A DNA stretch of 64,000 bases from Paenibacillus sp. NFR01 (GTDB lineage: Bacteria > Bacillota > Bacilli > Paenibacillales > Paenibacillaceae). Each line of letters opens with the position of its first letter. The first letter of the stretch is position 1. The stretch is from positions 372,001-436,000 of the forward strand of contig NZ_FOIK01000002.1 in the NCBI RefSeq assembly GCF_900111565.1. The letters are read 5' to 3'. Made by a program: the position numbers and the translations under genes. Below, one piece after another: positions 16,993 through 25,159 of the stretch. A model generated the notes under the pieces. The model did not search any database and had not been told where the DNA came from. It was given only the letters and a program-made list of their open reading frames with translations.

Positions 16993-17175
16993 TTACGGAC
17001 ATGAGCGCCGTTATTTGCGTCATTTTGTGCTTTTTCAGATTCTAACGGACATCAGAGACCTTATTCTCGCCATTTCACCCGTTTAGGCAGCATTGGGAGG
17101 GAAATAACGGCGCTCATGTCCGTTAGTTTGGGAAATAGCAGGTTTTTTGACGAATAGCGGCTCCTGTGTCCGTTA
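16993..17175. repeat. Dispersed 21-bp TAACGG...CCGTTA element, locus 2 (four units)
   Basis: Units at 16993-17013, 17043-17063, 17105-17125 and 17155-17175. The first two read (T)TAACGGACAT.AG.G..CGTTA and the last two are in reverse orientation, the same two-forward, two-reverse layout as locus 1 at 6908-7089. No coding capacity. Confidence 0.85.
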
Positions 17176-17229
17176 GGTTCGGGCCTGCGCCATGTACGGC
17201 ATTTTACCCGGGACATCAGCACTTACACA

Positions 17230-17400
17230 TCCGTGCTCACGTCTCCGTACTCACGGTCCAGTGATCATGCTTCAGCGATTAGCAATTCATCCACACTTAA
17301 GCATCCGGCCTCACTCTCCGTACTCACGGTCCAGTGATCATGCTTCAGCGATTAGCAATCCATCCACACTTAAGCATCCGGCCTCGCTCATAAGCACTCA
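17230..17400. repeat. 73-bp tandem repeat, about two copies
   Basis: CTCCGTACTCACGGTCCAG recurs at 17243 and 17316 (73 bases), each followed by TGATCATGCTTCAGCG and CCACACTTAAGCATCCGG. The two copies are nearly identical, implying recent duplication. No gene runs through it. Confidence 0.85.
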
Positions 17401-17452
17401 CGCATCCGCAATCACACCACACCCTGGGCCAAGCATCGCCCTCTATAAACCC

Positions 17453-17490
17453 AAAAGGCCGTCCGGCTTAAGCCGGACGGCTTTTTTTTT
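17453..17490. terminator. Strong bidirectional terminator before GNAT gene
   Basis: A perfect palindromic stem GCCGTCCGGCTT/AAGCCGGACGGC (17458-17481) is flanked by AAAA on the left and nine T on the right. It closes the minus-strand acetyltransferase transcript and would also stop plus-strand read-through. Confidence 0.9.
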
Positions 17491-17533
17491 CAGAAAGAAC
17501 CCTCGCAGGCCCTCTCTTTCGGATCACATTCTT

Positions 17534-18115
17534 CTAGAAATCCTGCCCGCGCACCTTCGCATACACAAGGCTGTCCTGCAGCTCACCGTCTATGCCTTTG
17601 CGGTTGTTGCGCAGCACGCCGTCCAGCTTAAAGCCGGCCCGTTCGGCCACGGCGGCGCTTTTACGGTTTTTGCCGCTGCAGCGGATTTCGATCCGGTTTG
17701 CGTCAAAGTCACGCGCCAGGAGTTCGGTCAGTTTGTTTACCGCTTCCGCAATATAACCTTTGCCCGAACACGAGGTGCGGATCCAGTAGCCGATCTCGAA
17801 ATTGCGCAGCTCCCAGTCAATCGTATGTGCCCCGCTGCAGCCGATAAAGGCTCCGGTCTGCTTGTCGTACAGCTGCATATGCAGCTCGGTCCGCTCCAAA
17901 TAACGGACCCGCGCTTCGCGGACATATTGTTCCGATTGTTCCGGCGACGGCATCGGGTGGACAAACGGCATCCACGGAGCCAGCGCTTCGACACTCTCCG
18001 CCATGGCCGCATTCATTTCAGCGCCGTCTCCCGGAAGCGCCGTGCGGATGAACAGCCGCTCCGTTTCAAAGCTTTCCGGAAAATCCAGCATGATGGGTGG
18101 GACAGGTGCAGACAT
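17534..18115 (-). CDS. GNAT acetyltransferase (RimJ/RimL-like)
   Basis: 193 residues of the GNAT fold. FETERLFIRTALPGD opens the domain, IGYWIRTSCSGKGYIAEAV near residue 110 is the acetyl-CoA pyrophosphate loop, and KSAAVAERAGF near 152 is the C-terminal motif usual for RimJ/RimL-type enzymes. The ATG at 18115 has a perfect AGGAGG seven bases upstream. The frame continues 17 codons further upstream without such a site. Substrate unknown: ribosomal-protein N-termini or small amines are both possible. Monocistronic. Confidence 0.9.
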   Translation of the reverse strand: MSAPVPPIMLDFPESFETERLFIRTALPGDGAEMNAAMAESVEALAPWMPFVHPMPSPEQSEQYVREARVRYLERTELHMQLYDKQTGAFIGCSGAHTIDWELRNFEIGYWIRTSCSGKGYIAEAVNKLTELLARDFDANRIEIRCSGKNRKSAAVAERAGFKLDGVLRNNRKGIDGELQDSLVYAKVRGQDF

Positions 18116-18323
18116 CGGATAACCTCCTAATGTAGCAGTTTCCTGCTTTTGAATAAAATTATCCATAGATTACCACATGAGCTTCAGCCGTGTCTGCTAC
18201 AAAAGTTTGAACGACGAATTTGACAACCCGCAACTTATGCCCATGATATCCAATATCCCTCATCCCCTGAACCGCCGAAAGCGAAATGATCCGTCGTTAT
18301 AACGCTCTGGCATCAATTTCCCC

Positions 18324-19097
18324 CTACCCGCCCAGCGGCAGCTTCATTCCCGTAACGGCCAGCGTTACCTGCTGAGGCAGCGAATAGCTTTTCCGCAAAT
18401 CCACGTCATGCGACATATGCGTATATACCGCCTGCTTCGGCTTCACCAGCTCCAGCAGCTCCGCCGCTTCCTTCATATCATACACCGACCGGGTCGAAAG
18501 CTCGGCTTCCTCATGGTAAAAGCTCGTACCGAGCACCAGCAAATCGGCGCCGTGCATATGCTTCGTCTCCTCCGGTCCGAGCGAGATGGAATCCGGGCAG
18601 TAGACCCAGGTGTAGCCGTTTTTGCTCAGCCGATAGGCGTAGGAGTAGCCGTTTTTTCCGTGATTGACCCTCCAGGTGATGATGTCCCAACCGTTCAGCG
18701 TCAAGCCATCGTCGCAAGGAATCATGTCGATATGGCCGCCCAGCCACGGATACTGGCGCTGAATAACGGGAATAACCTCTGCCGGTGCATACAGCTGCCC
18801 CCGGTAGCCGCTCCAGCGGCATACATCCGCCCACTCCGGCAATCCGCCGATATGGTCAAAATGCGGATGGGTCACCAGCAGCGTACGCATCTCGCGTAAG
18901 CCCAGCAGCTCCATCTGGCGCCGCCAATCCGGCCCGCAGTCGATGACCCAATGCTCGTTGCCTCCCTCAATCAATACGGAAGAACGCAGCCGATTGTTGG
19001 TTCCGCTTGTTCTCGCCTCCATACAAACCGCACATTCACAATACATCCGCGGCACGCCCATGGCGTCGCCCGTTCCGAGAAACGTTAATGTATCCAT
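18324..19097 (-). CDS. PhnP-like metallo-beta-lactamase-fold hydrolase
   Basis: 257 residues. LGTGDAMGVPRM begins the fold, and CECAVC at residues 20-25 resembles the zinc-binding Cys cluster of PhnP-type phosphodiesterases. THPHFDHIGG near residue 76 is the di-metal HxHxDH motif; further ligands are the Asp of CPDSISL and the His of THMSHDVD near 227. Likely a cytosolic phosphodiesterase acting on cyclic phosphates. There are no phosphonate genes nearby, so a PhnP role in C-P lyase metabolism is not supported. The ATG follows GGAGG at good distance. Confidence 0.85.
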   Translation of the reverse strand: MDTLTFLGTGDAMGVPRMYCECAVCMEARTSGTNNRLRSSVLIEGGNEHWVIDCGPDWRRQMELLGLREMRTLLVTHPHFDHIGGLPEWADVCRWSGYRGQLYAPAEVIPVIQRQYPWLGGHIDMIPCDDGLTLNGWDIITWRVNHGKNGYSYAYRLSKNGYTWVYCPDSISLGPEETKHMHGADLLVLGTSFYHEEAELSTRSVYDMKEAAELLELVKPKQAVYTHMSHDVDLRKSYSLPQQVTLAVTGMKLPLGG

Positions 19098-19249
19098 CGG
19101 CCAGCCTCCATCCTGATATTCTCTATACGTCCTATTCCATTATAAACTGCCCCGCCGCGCAAAATAACCCCATAGGCTGGGGCTTGGCTTCGAAGTTTAC
19201 TCAGGTACTTTGCGGGACCCCGAAAAATATAGACTAAACTTTATAAAAG

Positions 19250-19295
19250 TAAAAAAAGAAGCCGCCCGCACAGTCTCCTGCGCCGGGACAGCCTC
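19250..19295 (-). terminator. Terminator of the sulfate-transport operon
   Basis: On the minus strand a GC-rich stem (arms 19257-19268 and 19283-19295, with G-U pairs) begins right at the sbp stop. It is followed by seven T. Confidence 0.8.
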
Positions 19296-20375
19296 TTAGA
19301 TTCCCGCAAGCACCTGATACCAGACCCCGCGTTTGGAATACAGCGTATTCCGCACCTCGTCCCAGCCTCCAAGGTACTGAATATCGAACAATCCCGCAGG
19401 TACCGGGTAACGGTCTTTATGCTCGGCAAGCACCGTCTGGTCGACCGGACGGAAGCCGTATTTGGCAAATACCTCCTGCGCTTCGCGCGTGCTCATAAAA
19501 TCCACCAGCGCCTCCGCCGCCTTGGTCGTGCCGTGCTCCGCAGCATATTTATCCACCACGGCGGCCGGGTTTTCGATCAGGATCGTGTCTTCAGGCAAAA
19601 TCACTTCGTATTTCACGCCCTGGGCGATCCGGGCCAGCAGCTCGTTCTCATACGTGACGATAACATCGCCGACGCCGTACTCGAAAGCCGCCATGGAGGC
19701 GCGGCCGCTTTTATCGAGCGATTCGATATTGCGGTGGATCGACTCCAGGAACGCTTTGGCGGCAGCCGGGTCCTTCCCCCCGGTCTCCTCCTCCGATTGC
19801 TTCAGGCCGGCTCCGTAAATGGCATTGATATCCCACTGGGCACCGCCCGAAGTCTTCGGATTGGGGTAGAGCACCTTGACGCCTGGTTTGGCCAAGTCGG
19901 CAAAGTTGTGGATGTTCTTCGGATTGCCTTCCCGCGTCCCAAGCGCAACGACGGAACGGGTAACCATGCCCTCTGCGCCATGCGTTTTCCAGTCTTTATT
20001 CACCAGCCCGGCTTTCACCAGCTTGTCGACATCGCCTTCCATCGCCAGCAGGGTCACATCGGCTTCAAAGCCGCCGACGATCGCCCGTGCCTGCGTTCCC
20101 GAAGCTTCGTACGATTCCTGAAAAACAACCGTCTGCCCCGTCTCCGCTTTCCACTTCGCGGCAAATAACGGCAGGATTTCCCCCATCGCATCCTTCGCGA
20201 CGCTGTAAGCGCCGACGACGAGTGTGACGTCGCCCTTGGGTGCGACGGGCCCGGTAGTTCCCTCAGCCCCGTCATTCCCGCATCCTGCGGCGGTTATCGT
20301 AAACAATGCCAGAATTAAGGCAGCCAGCCATCCGTGCAGTTGTCTGCTCCCTTTGAAAAGCCCCATACCGGCCAC
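19296..20375 (-). CDS. sbp: Sulfate ABC transporter substrate-binding lipoprotein
   Basis: 359 residues of the sulfate/thiosulfate-binding periplasmic-type II family. A lipoprotein signal ends in TAAGC, so it is membrane-anchored outside the cell. YEASGTQARAIVGGFEADV near 90 and GGAQWDINAIYGAGL near 185 are typical Sbp/CysP ligand-site segments, and VIVTYENE near 240 is the family hallmark. The frame starts at GTG 20375, only four to five bases from AAAGGG. An ATG three codons in, at 20366, is an alternative. It is the last gene of cysT-cysW-cysA-sbp, in contrast to the usual sbp-first order. Confidence 0.9.
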   Translation of the reverse strand: MAGMGLFKGSRQLHGWLAALILALFTITAAGCGNDGAEGTTGPVAPKGDVTLVVGAYSVAKDAMGEILPLFAAKWKAETGQTVVFQESYEASGTQARAIVGGFEADVTLLAMEGDVDKLVKAGLVNKDWKTHGAEGMVTRSVVALGTREGNPKNIHNFADLAKPGVKVLYPNPKTSGGAQWDINAIYGAGLKQSEEETGGKDPAAAKAFLESIHRNIESLDKSGRASMAAFEYGVGDVIVTYENELLARIAQGVKYEVILPEDTILIENPAAVVDKYAAEHGTTKAAEALVDFMSTREAQEVFAKYGFRPVDQTVLAEHKDRYPVPAGLFDIQYLGGWDEVRNTLYSKRGVWYQVLAGI

Positions 20376-20402
20376 ACATCCCTTTAGTTATAAAATAAGC
20401 GA

Positions 20403-21467
20403 TTAGATAAATACCGGCATCGGATCTTCCTTCAAGCCGTTCTCCTGGATCCAGCTGCGCTCGTCGTTGAACAGATAGGCGCGGTGCACCAGCACGGCGA
20501 TTTCCTGTCCCGGCTGCAGCGTCTCCTTCTCCAGCGAGCGGTACGTCGACAGTTTGTGTCCGCCAACCTCAACTTCGATCAGCCATTCGCTGCCGCGGAA
20601 ATGCAGATGCTTCACCACGCCCTGCACCGTGGCCGAAGCCATTTTGAATTCATGCAGATGGCCGACCTCGATATATTCCGGACGGATCAGTGCTTTGGTC
20701 GGCTTGCCGCCGCCCGCATTCGCAAACCCCTTCAGTTCGGAAGCATTTTCGATCAAGGTCGATTCGCCGATAAACGTCGCCACAAACGGCGTTTTCGGCG
20801 CTTTATAAATATCCCATGGTGTCCCTTTCTGTTCGAGACGCCCCTGATTGATGATCATGATTTCGTCGGCGACCTCAATCGCCTCATCCTGGTCATGCGT
20901 AACAAAAATCGAAGTGATGCCGACCCGCTCGATCAGGTCGCGCAGCCAGGAGCGCAGCTCCTGACGGATCTTGGCGTCGATGGCCGCAAACGGCTCGTCG
21001 AGCAGCAGAAGCTGCGGCTCCGGCGCGAGCGCCCGGGCAAAAGCAACGCGCTGGCGCTGCCCGCCGGAGAGCTGATGCGGGTAGCGTTTTTCAAACCCCT
21101 TCAGGCCTGTAAGCTCCACCAGCTCCATCACGCGGTCCTTGATATGCTGTTTATTCGCTTTCTTGACCTTCAGGCCAAACGCGATATTCTCATAGACGGT
21201 CATGTGCTTGAACAGCGCATAGTTCTGGAACACGAAGCCGATCTCGCGCTCCTGCGGCGGCAGCTGGTTGACGGTTTTGCCGTGGAACACAATCTCGCCG
21301 CTATCCGGGTTCTCCAGGCCCGCCAGCATCCGCAGGATCGAGGTTTTGCCGCCGCCGCTTGGGCCGAGCAGGCCGATCAGATGGCCTTTGGTAATCCCGA
21401 AGCTTACGTCCTTCACCGCATGGAAATCGCCAAAATGTTTATTCAGTCCCCGAACTTCCACATGCAT
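20403..21467 (-). CDS. cysA: Sulfate/thiosulfate ABC transporter ATPase
   Basis: 354 residues. Walker A GPSGGGKTS near residue 35, Q-loop VFQNYALF near 80, signature LSGGQRQRVAFARAL near 133, Walker B LLLLDEPFAAID near 152 and the switch His in FVTHDQDEA near 190. A C-terminal TOBE-type domain (about 240-345) follows, as in CysA. Couples ATP hydrolysis to sulfate import. It starts one base after the cysW stop, so the genes are translationally linked. Confidence 0.95.
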   Translation of the reverse strand: MHVEVRGLNKHFGDFHAVKDVSFGITKGHLIGLLGPSGGGKTSILRMLAGLENPDSGEIVFHGKTVNQLPPQEREIGFVFQNYALFKHMTVYENIAFGLKVKKANKQHIKDRVMELVELTGLKGFEKRYPHQLSGGQRQRVAFARALAPEPQLLLLDEPFAAIDAKIRQELRSWLRDLIERVGITSIFVTHDQDEAIEVADEIMIINQGRLEQKGTPWDIYKAPKTPFVATFIGESTLIENASELKGFANAGGGKPTKALIRPEYIEVGHLHEFKMASATVQGVVKHLHFRGSEWLIEVEVGGHKLSTYRSLEKETLQPGQEIAVLVHRAYLFNDERSWIQENGLKEDPMPVFI

Positions 21468-21468
21468 C

Positions 21469-22266
21469 TCAATGCACTTCCTTTCGTCTTTTGGTCCATT
21501 CCATCAGAAGCAGCAAGCCTGCGGAGAAAGCGGCCAGCACCAGCGCCACGCCCCCCGCGGCGGAAACGTTGAAGTTCTCGACATCCTGGTATACCAGCGT
21601 CGTCGCCGTCTGTGTTTTATTCATAATGTTGCCGGACACAACCAGTACCGCGCCGAATTCTCCCAGCGAACGAGCCACCGTTAGGATCACGCCATAAATG
21701 ACGGGCCAGCGGATCGAAGGCCAGGTTACCTTCCAGAACGTCGTCCAGCCGTAAGCGCCCAGCGTGGAAGCCGCTTCCTCCTGCTGGGTCCCGATCTCCT
21801 GGAGCACCGGCATGACCTCACGCACCATCAATGGAAAAGTGACGAACAAGGTAGCGATGACCATCCCCGGAAAAGCATACACAATCTTTAATCCAATCTG
21901 TTCGAGAAAAGCTCCGATCGGGCTGTCCGGCCCGACCAGAAGGACAATCATCAGGCCGCCGATGACCGGCGAAACGGCATACGGCAAATCGACGATGCTG
22001 TTCAGCAAGCCTTTCACCCGCCGCCCAAGCCAGTTCGCCCGGACCAGATATAAAGCCATCATAATGCCGAACAGCGTATTCAGCAGCGTCACCACTACAA
22101 CGACGAACAGCGTCATCAGCAGCGCGTGGGCCGCTTCCGGCCTCGTCAGCGCATCTATAAAACCGCCCAATCCGCCTTGGAAGGCATTGATAATCATTTT
22201 TCCAAGCGGGGCGGCAATCAGTACCAAAAAGACTAAATAAGTAAATCCGATCGTCAGCTTCTTCAT
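21469..22266 (-). CDS. cysW: Sulfate ABC transporter permease CysW
   Basis: 265 residues with six membrane helices. The EAA-type cytoplasmic loop EEAASTLGAYGWTTFWKVTWP near 170 contacts CysA, and SLGEFGAVLVVSGNI near 205 is the conserved sulfate-permease segment. It overlaps the end of cysT by four bases. Forms the membrane channel with CysT. Confidence 0.95.
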   Translation of the reverse strand: MKKLTIGFTYLVFLVLIAAPLGKMIINAFQGGLGGFIDALTRPEAAHALLMTLFVVVVVTLLNTLFGIMMALYLVRANWLGRRVKGLLNSIVDLPYAVSPVIGGLMIVLLVGPDSPIGAFLEQIGLKIVYAFPGMVIATLFVTFPLMVREVMPVLQEIGTQQEEAASTLGAYGWTTFWKVTWPSIRWPVIYGVILTVARSLGEFGAVLVVSGNIMNKTQTATTLVYQDVENFNVSAAGGVALVLAAFSAGLLLLMEWTKRRKEVH

Positions 22267-23078
22267 GCTCTTCTCCCCCGCATCTGCAGCACATTAATCA
22301 GCCAGAGAATGGCGAAGGACAAGGTGAGCAGCAGGATCGAAACCGCGGCGGCGCCGACGGGATTATCGCTCTCCACTTCCCCGTAGATAAAGACGGAGGA
22401 GACCAGCGTGCGGCCCGGAATGTTGCCGGCGACCAGCACGACAGCTCCGAATTCGGCCAGCGCCCGGGAAAAAGCGAGCATCCCCCCGCTGATCATCCCC
22501 GGAAACATGTTCGGCAAAATGACCTGCAGGAACACCCGGCTGCGCTTCGCCCCCATCGTGTAGGCCGCTTCCTCCTCGGAGGGGTCCAGTTCCTCCAGCA
22601 GCGGCTGCACCGCCCGGATCACGAAAGGAAAAGTGACGAACACCATGGCAATCACGATGGCCGGCTGGTGGAACACGATTTCGAAGCCCAAACGTTCGGC
22701 CAGCTCACCGACGATACTGCCGGGACCGAGCAGCAGCAGGATCATCAGTCCGCCGACCGCCGTCGGCAGCGCAAACGGGAGATCGACCAGACTGTTCAGC
22801 AGCGCTTTGCCCGGAAATTTATAGCGGATGAGCACCCAGGCGATCACGGTACCAACCAGCACATTGATTAACGTAGCGATGACGGCCAGCTTCAGCGTCA
22901 GCAGGACCGACTTCCAGGCAATCGGATCCGTGATCGTATCGACGAAGTTGCCGAAGCCGAGCGAAAACGAGTTGTAATAGACGCCGAGGATCGGCAGCAC
23001 AATAAGTGCGATAAAGTAAAGCAGGATACTGGTGCGGAATCCATAAGTCCATCCCTTATGTCTGAGCAACGCGTTCAA
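22263..23078 (-). CDS. cysT: Sulfate ABC transporter permease CysT
   Basis: 271 residues, six membrane helices. DLPFALPTAVGGLMILLLLG near 100, the EEEAAYTMGAKRSRVF coupling loop near 175 and ALAEFGAVVLVAGNIPG near 207 identify it as the CysT/CysU partner of CysW. First gene of the operon, with a promoter and a CymR-like site upstream, fitting repression when cysteine is plentiful. Confidence 0.95.
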   Translation of the reverse strand: MNALLRHKGWTYGFRTSILLYFIALIVLPILGVYYNSFSLGFGNFVDTITDPIAWKSVLLTLKLAVIATLINVLVGTVIAWVLIRYKFPGKALLNSLVDLPFALPTAVGGLMILLLLGPGSIVGELAERLGFEIVFHQPAIVIAMVFVTFPFVIRAVQPLLEELDPSEEEAAYTMGAKRSRVFLQVILPNMFPGMISGGMLAFSRALAEFGAVVLVAGNIPGRTLVSSVFIYGEVESDNPVGAAAVSILLLTLSFAILWLINVLQMRGRRA

Positions 23079-23135
23079 TAGCAGGCCTCCTACCTCCGGT
23101 GATCCGGTCGGTTCACTGAATAATCACGTATCACT

Positions 23136-23160
23136 ATTCCTATTAATATACTTGGAATTA
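23136..23160 (-). promoter_or_regulatory. CymR-like operator of the sulfate operon
   Basis: ATTCC (23136-23140) and GGAAT (23154-23158) form an imperfect inverted repeat in an AT-rich context containing TATACTTGGAATTATA. It resembles the TTGGAATT half of CymR boxes known in Bacillus and Staphylococcus sulfur genes. It lies just downstream of the predicted cysT -10, where a bound repressor would block transcription. Confidence 0.5.
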
Positions 23161-23170
23161 TATTATTAAT

Positions 23171-23199
23171 ACTTTACCAAAAGCCTTATGTACCGTCAA
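23171..23199 (-). promoter_or_regulatory. Predicted sigma-A promoter of cysTWA-sbp
   Basis: On the minus strand TTGACG (23199-23194) and TAAAGT (23176-23171) are separated by exactly 17 bases. They lie about 100 bases before cysT. Confidence 0.6.
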
Positions 23200-23265
23200 T
23201 GTCTTTCGACGATTTTTGGGGTAAAATATAATTAACCTTCAGGTCGAGAAAGGGGTCTTTAACCG

Positions 23266-23667
23266 ATGCTTCATACCTTTGAGATCAGCACCAGCAAACG
23301 CGACGAATTGCGGGATATTACCCGGGACATCGTGTCCTTCGTGAAAAAAAGCGGCGTCAAGGAAGGCATCGCCGTCGTGTACTGCCCGCATACCACGGCA
23401 GGAATTGCCATCAACGAAAATGCCGACCCCGACGTCAAGCATGATGTGCTCATGCGTCTGGACGAAGTGTATCCCTGGGAGCATCCCCAGTACCGGCATG
23501 CCGAAGGGAATACGGCGTCCCATCTTAAATCCATCACCGCCGGGCCTTCGCAAACGATTATTATCCACGGGGGCGAGCTGCTGCTCGGACGCTGGCAAGG
23601 CATTTATTTCTGCGAATTCGACGGGCCTCGACATCGGCAATATGCCGTGAAGATCGTGGCCGGGTAA
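23266..23667 (+). CDS. yjbQ: YjbQ family (UPF0047) protein
   Basis: 133 residues of the YjbQ fold. The family landmarks are CPHTTAGIAINENAD (residues 45-59), HPQYRHAEGNTASHLKS near 77 and the closing LLLGRWQGIYFCEFDGPR; the His residues and Glu form the putative metal/active site. Family members have been annotated as secondary thiamine-phosphate synthases on the basis of weak activity, so the physiological role is open. AAAGGGG precedes the ATG. Confidence 0.9.
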   Translation: MLHTFEISTSKRDELRDITRDIVSFVKKSGVKEGIAVVYCPHTTAGIAINENADPDVKHDVLMRLDEVYPWEHPQYRHAEGNTASHLKSITAGPSQTIIIHGGELLLGRWQGIYFCEFDGPRHRQYAVKIVAG

Positions 23668-23686
23668 TGTTCCTCCGTATGGAAAA

Positions 23687-23728
23687 TAAGGCGACTCCGC
23701 GTGATTCCGGGGCCGCCCTTTATTATTT
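23687..23728. terminator. Terminator between yjbQ and tetR-type gene
   Basis: An imperfect GC-rich stem with arms around 23688-23700 and 23707-23720 is flanked by AATAA on the left and TTTATTATTTA on the right. It sits between convergent genes. Confidence 0.65.
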
Positions 23729-23809
23729 ATAGCCTCTATAACACTTTCACCGTGTAATGTTATACCAGTTCAACGCCCTAAAGTGAAATTCGGTAAAAAA
23801 AGCTGCAAC

Positions 23810-24391
23810 CTATAAACTGCGGCTAAGAACCTTGACATGTGACAGAGCGGCATCCTTGACGTCTTCAAACGAGACTTTATCTTGAATGTAGTAGGAAATG
23901 AATCCGTGCGCGGATAAAAAGAGCATACGCGGTACGCTCTGCCAGTCGGCCGAGACATACCCTTCATCTTTCATGTGACGGCGGACGATACTTGCGAACA
24001 AGTCATAACATCGTCCCTGTTCTGCGCGGCAGTAAGCCAGCAGCTCTTCGTCGCGGATCATGAACATAATTTCATACTGGTACGGATGGTCCAGACCGAA
24101 ACGGATAAATTCCAGGATCAGCTGCTCCACCCGGGTCATGCCCGGCTCAGGCGGGGTATGCATCGCCTGGTTCAGCAGCGCGGCAACATGATTGAAATCC
24201 TCGACGACGATGGCATAGAACAACTCCGCTTTTTCCTTAAAATGATAATAGAGAGAGCCATGACTGTACCCTAGGTGCTGCCCGATGCTGCGCATCGAAA
24301 TTGCCCGATAGCCTTTGGTAATGAACAGATGCCTGGCCGCCTCCAGAATGCGTTCTCTCGACAACTCCTGCTCCACTGCTCTTCTTGCCAT
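23810..24391 (-). CDS. TetR/AcrR-family regulator
   Basis: 193 residues. The N-terminal TetR DNA-binding domain shows RERILEAARHLFITKGYRA followed by the recognition helix LGYSHGSLYYHFKEKAELF (about residues 35-55). The C-terminal part is an all-helical ligand domain of the TetR_C type without a clear class. It begins two bases after the yigZ stop, and its ribosome site lies inside yigZ, so it is cotranscribed with that gene. The target is unknown. Confidence 0.9.
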   Translation of the reverse strand: MARRAVEQELSRERILEAARHLFITKGYRAISMRSIGQHLGYSHGSLYYHFKEKAELFYAIVVEDFNHVAALLNQAMHTPPEPGMTRVEQLILEFIRFGLDHPYQYEIMFMIRDEELLAYCRAEQGRCYDLFASIVRRHMKDEGYVSADWQSVPRMLFLSAHGFISYYIQDKVSFEDVKDAALSHVKVLSRSL

Positions 24392-24393
24392 AT

Positions 24394-25026
24394 CTATTCC
24401 CCTTCGTTAAAGTAAAGCCGCCGCCCTTCCGTAACCGTGGCCTGCCCCCCGGTCAGATCCGTTATCCATGCCGTAAATGCGTCGCCTTCTTCATTTCGCG
24501 GAAGACACAGCAGAGTCACTTTATCCGTAAACAAAGTCTCTCCGGTCTTGATGCCCCGGCCTCGCAGCTCGTTCTCCACTTTACCCAGCCAGGTGTATTC
24601 GATTTCCACGAACACTTCCCGCCTCAGCACGCGGGTGACGACCCCTCCGGCTTCAAGCGCCTGCACCGCCCCATCCGTGTATGCCCGGATCAAGCCGCCT
24701 GCGCCCAGCATAATGCCTCCGAAATAACGGGTAACGACAATTGCGACATTTTTAACCTGCTGGCTGCGAATTACCTCCAGTATCGGTTTGCCGGCGGTTC
24801 CGCTCGGCTCCCCGTCATCCGACTGCCTTTGAATTTCGTCCCTCTCGCCAATCATGTACGCAGAGCAGTTATGAGTGGCATTCCAGTGCTGCTTCTTGAT
24901 GTCTTCGATAAATTGGATCGCTTCTTCCTCCGTCTCCACCGGCATGACATGGCCGATAAAGCGGGATTTGCGGATCACGATTTCCTGTGACCCGGAAGAG
25001 CGCACGGTTTTGTATTGTTCCAGCAT
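24394..25026 (-). CDS. yigZ: YigZ/IMPACT family protein
   Basis: 210 residues. The N-terminal UPF0029 domain carries SRFIGHVMPVETEEEA, HNCSAYMIG near 52 and DDGEPSGTAGKPILEVI near 68, the most conserved block. The C-terminal DUF1949 ferredoxin-like domain follows about residue 135. IMPACT proteins influence translation control in eukaryotes; in bacteria the role is undefined, though ribosome association is suspected. The ATG at 25026 has AAGGA nine bases upstream; the frame is open 22 codons further without a site. Confidence 0.9.
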   Translation of the reverse strand: MLEQYKTVRSSGSQEIVIRKSRFIGHVMPVETEEEAIQFIEDIKKQHWNATHNCSAYMIGERDEIQRQSDDGEPSGTAGKPILEVIRSQQVKNVAIVVTRYFGGIMLGAGGLIRAYTDGAVQALEAGGVVTRVLRREVFVEIEYTWLGKVENELRGRGIKTGETLFTDKVTLLCLPRNEEGDAFTAWITDLTGGQATVTEGRRLYFNEGE

Positions 25027-25077
25027 CGTATTCCAGTCCTTAATCGCATGTGATGATGACTTGATTATATGTGCAGA

Positions 25078-25110
25078 AGCAGTCCGCGGCAATAATGCCG
25101 CTGGACTGCT
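25078..25110 (-). terminator. Terminator-like hairpin after pgi
   Basis: GCAGTCCGCGGCA pairs with TGCCGCTGGACTGC across a 4-base loop. The flanking T-tract on the minus side is poor (TTCTG), so it may be a weak or factor-dependent stop between pgi and yigZ. Confidence 0.4.
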
Positions 25111-25159
25111 CCTGATGACTTGACGGGTATGCAGATATAGTTATGCGCAGGATCGGAGA

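Larger units (their letters stand above)
16897..17452. other. Gene-free repeat-rich region between HAD and GNAT genes
   Basis: About 555 bases with no credible gene. It contains the second TAACGG element array and the 73-bp tandem repeat. The open frame running through it on the plus strand has no ribosome site and no protein-like content. Confidence 0.7.
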
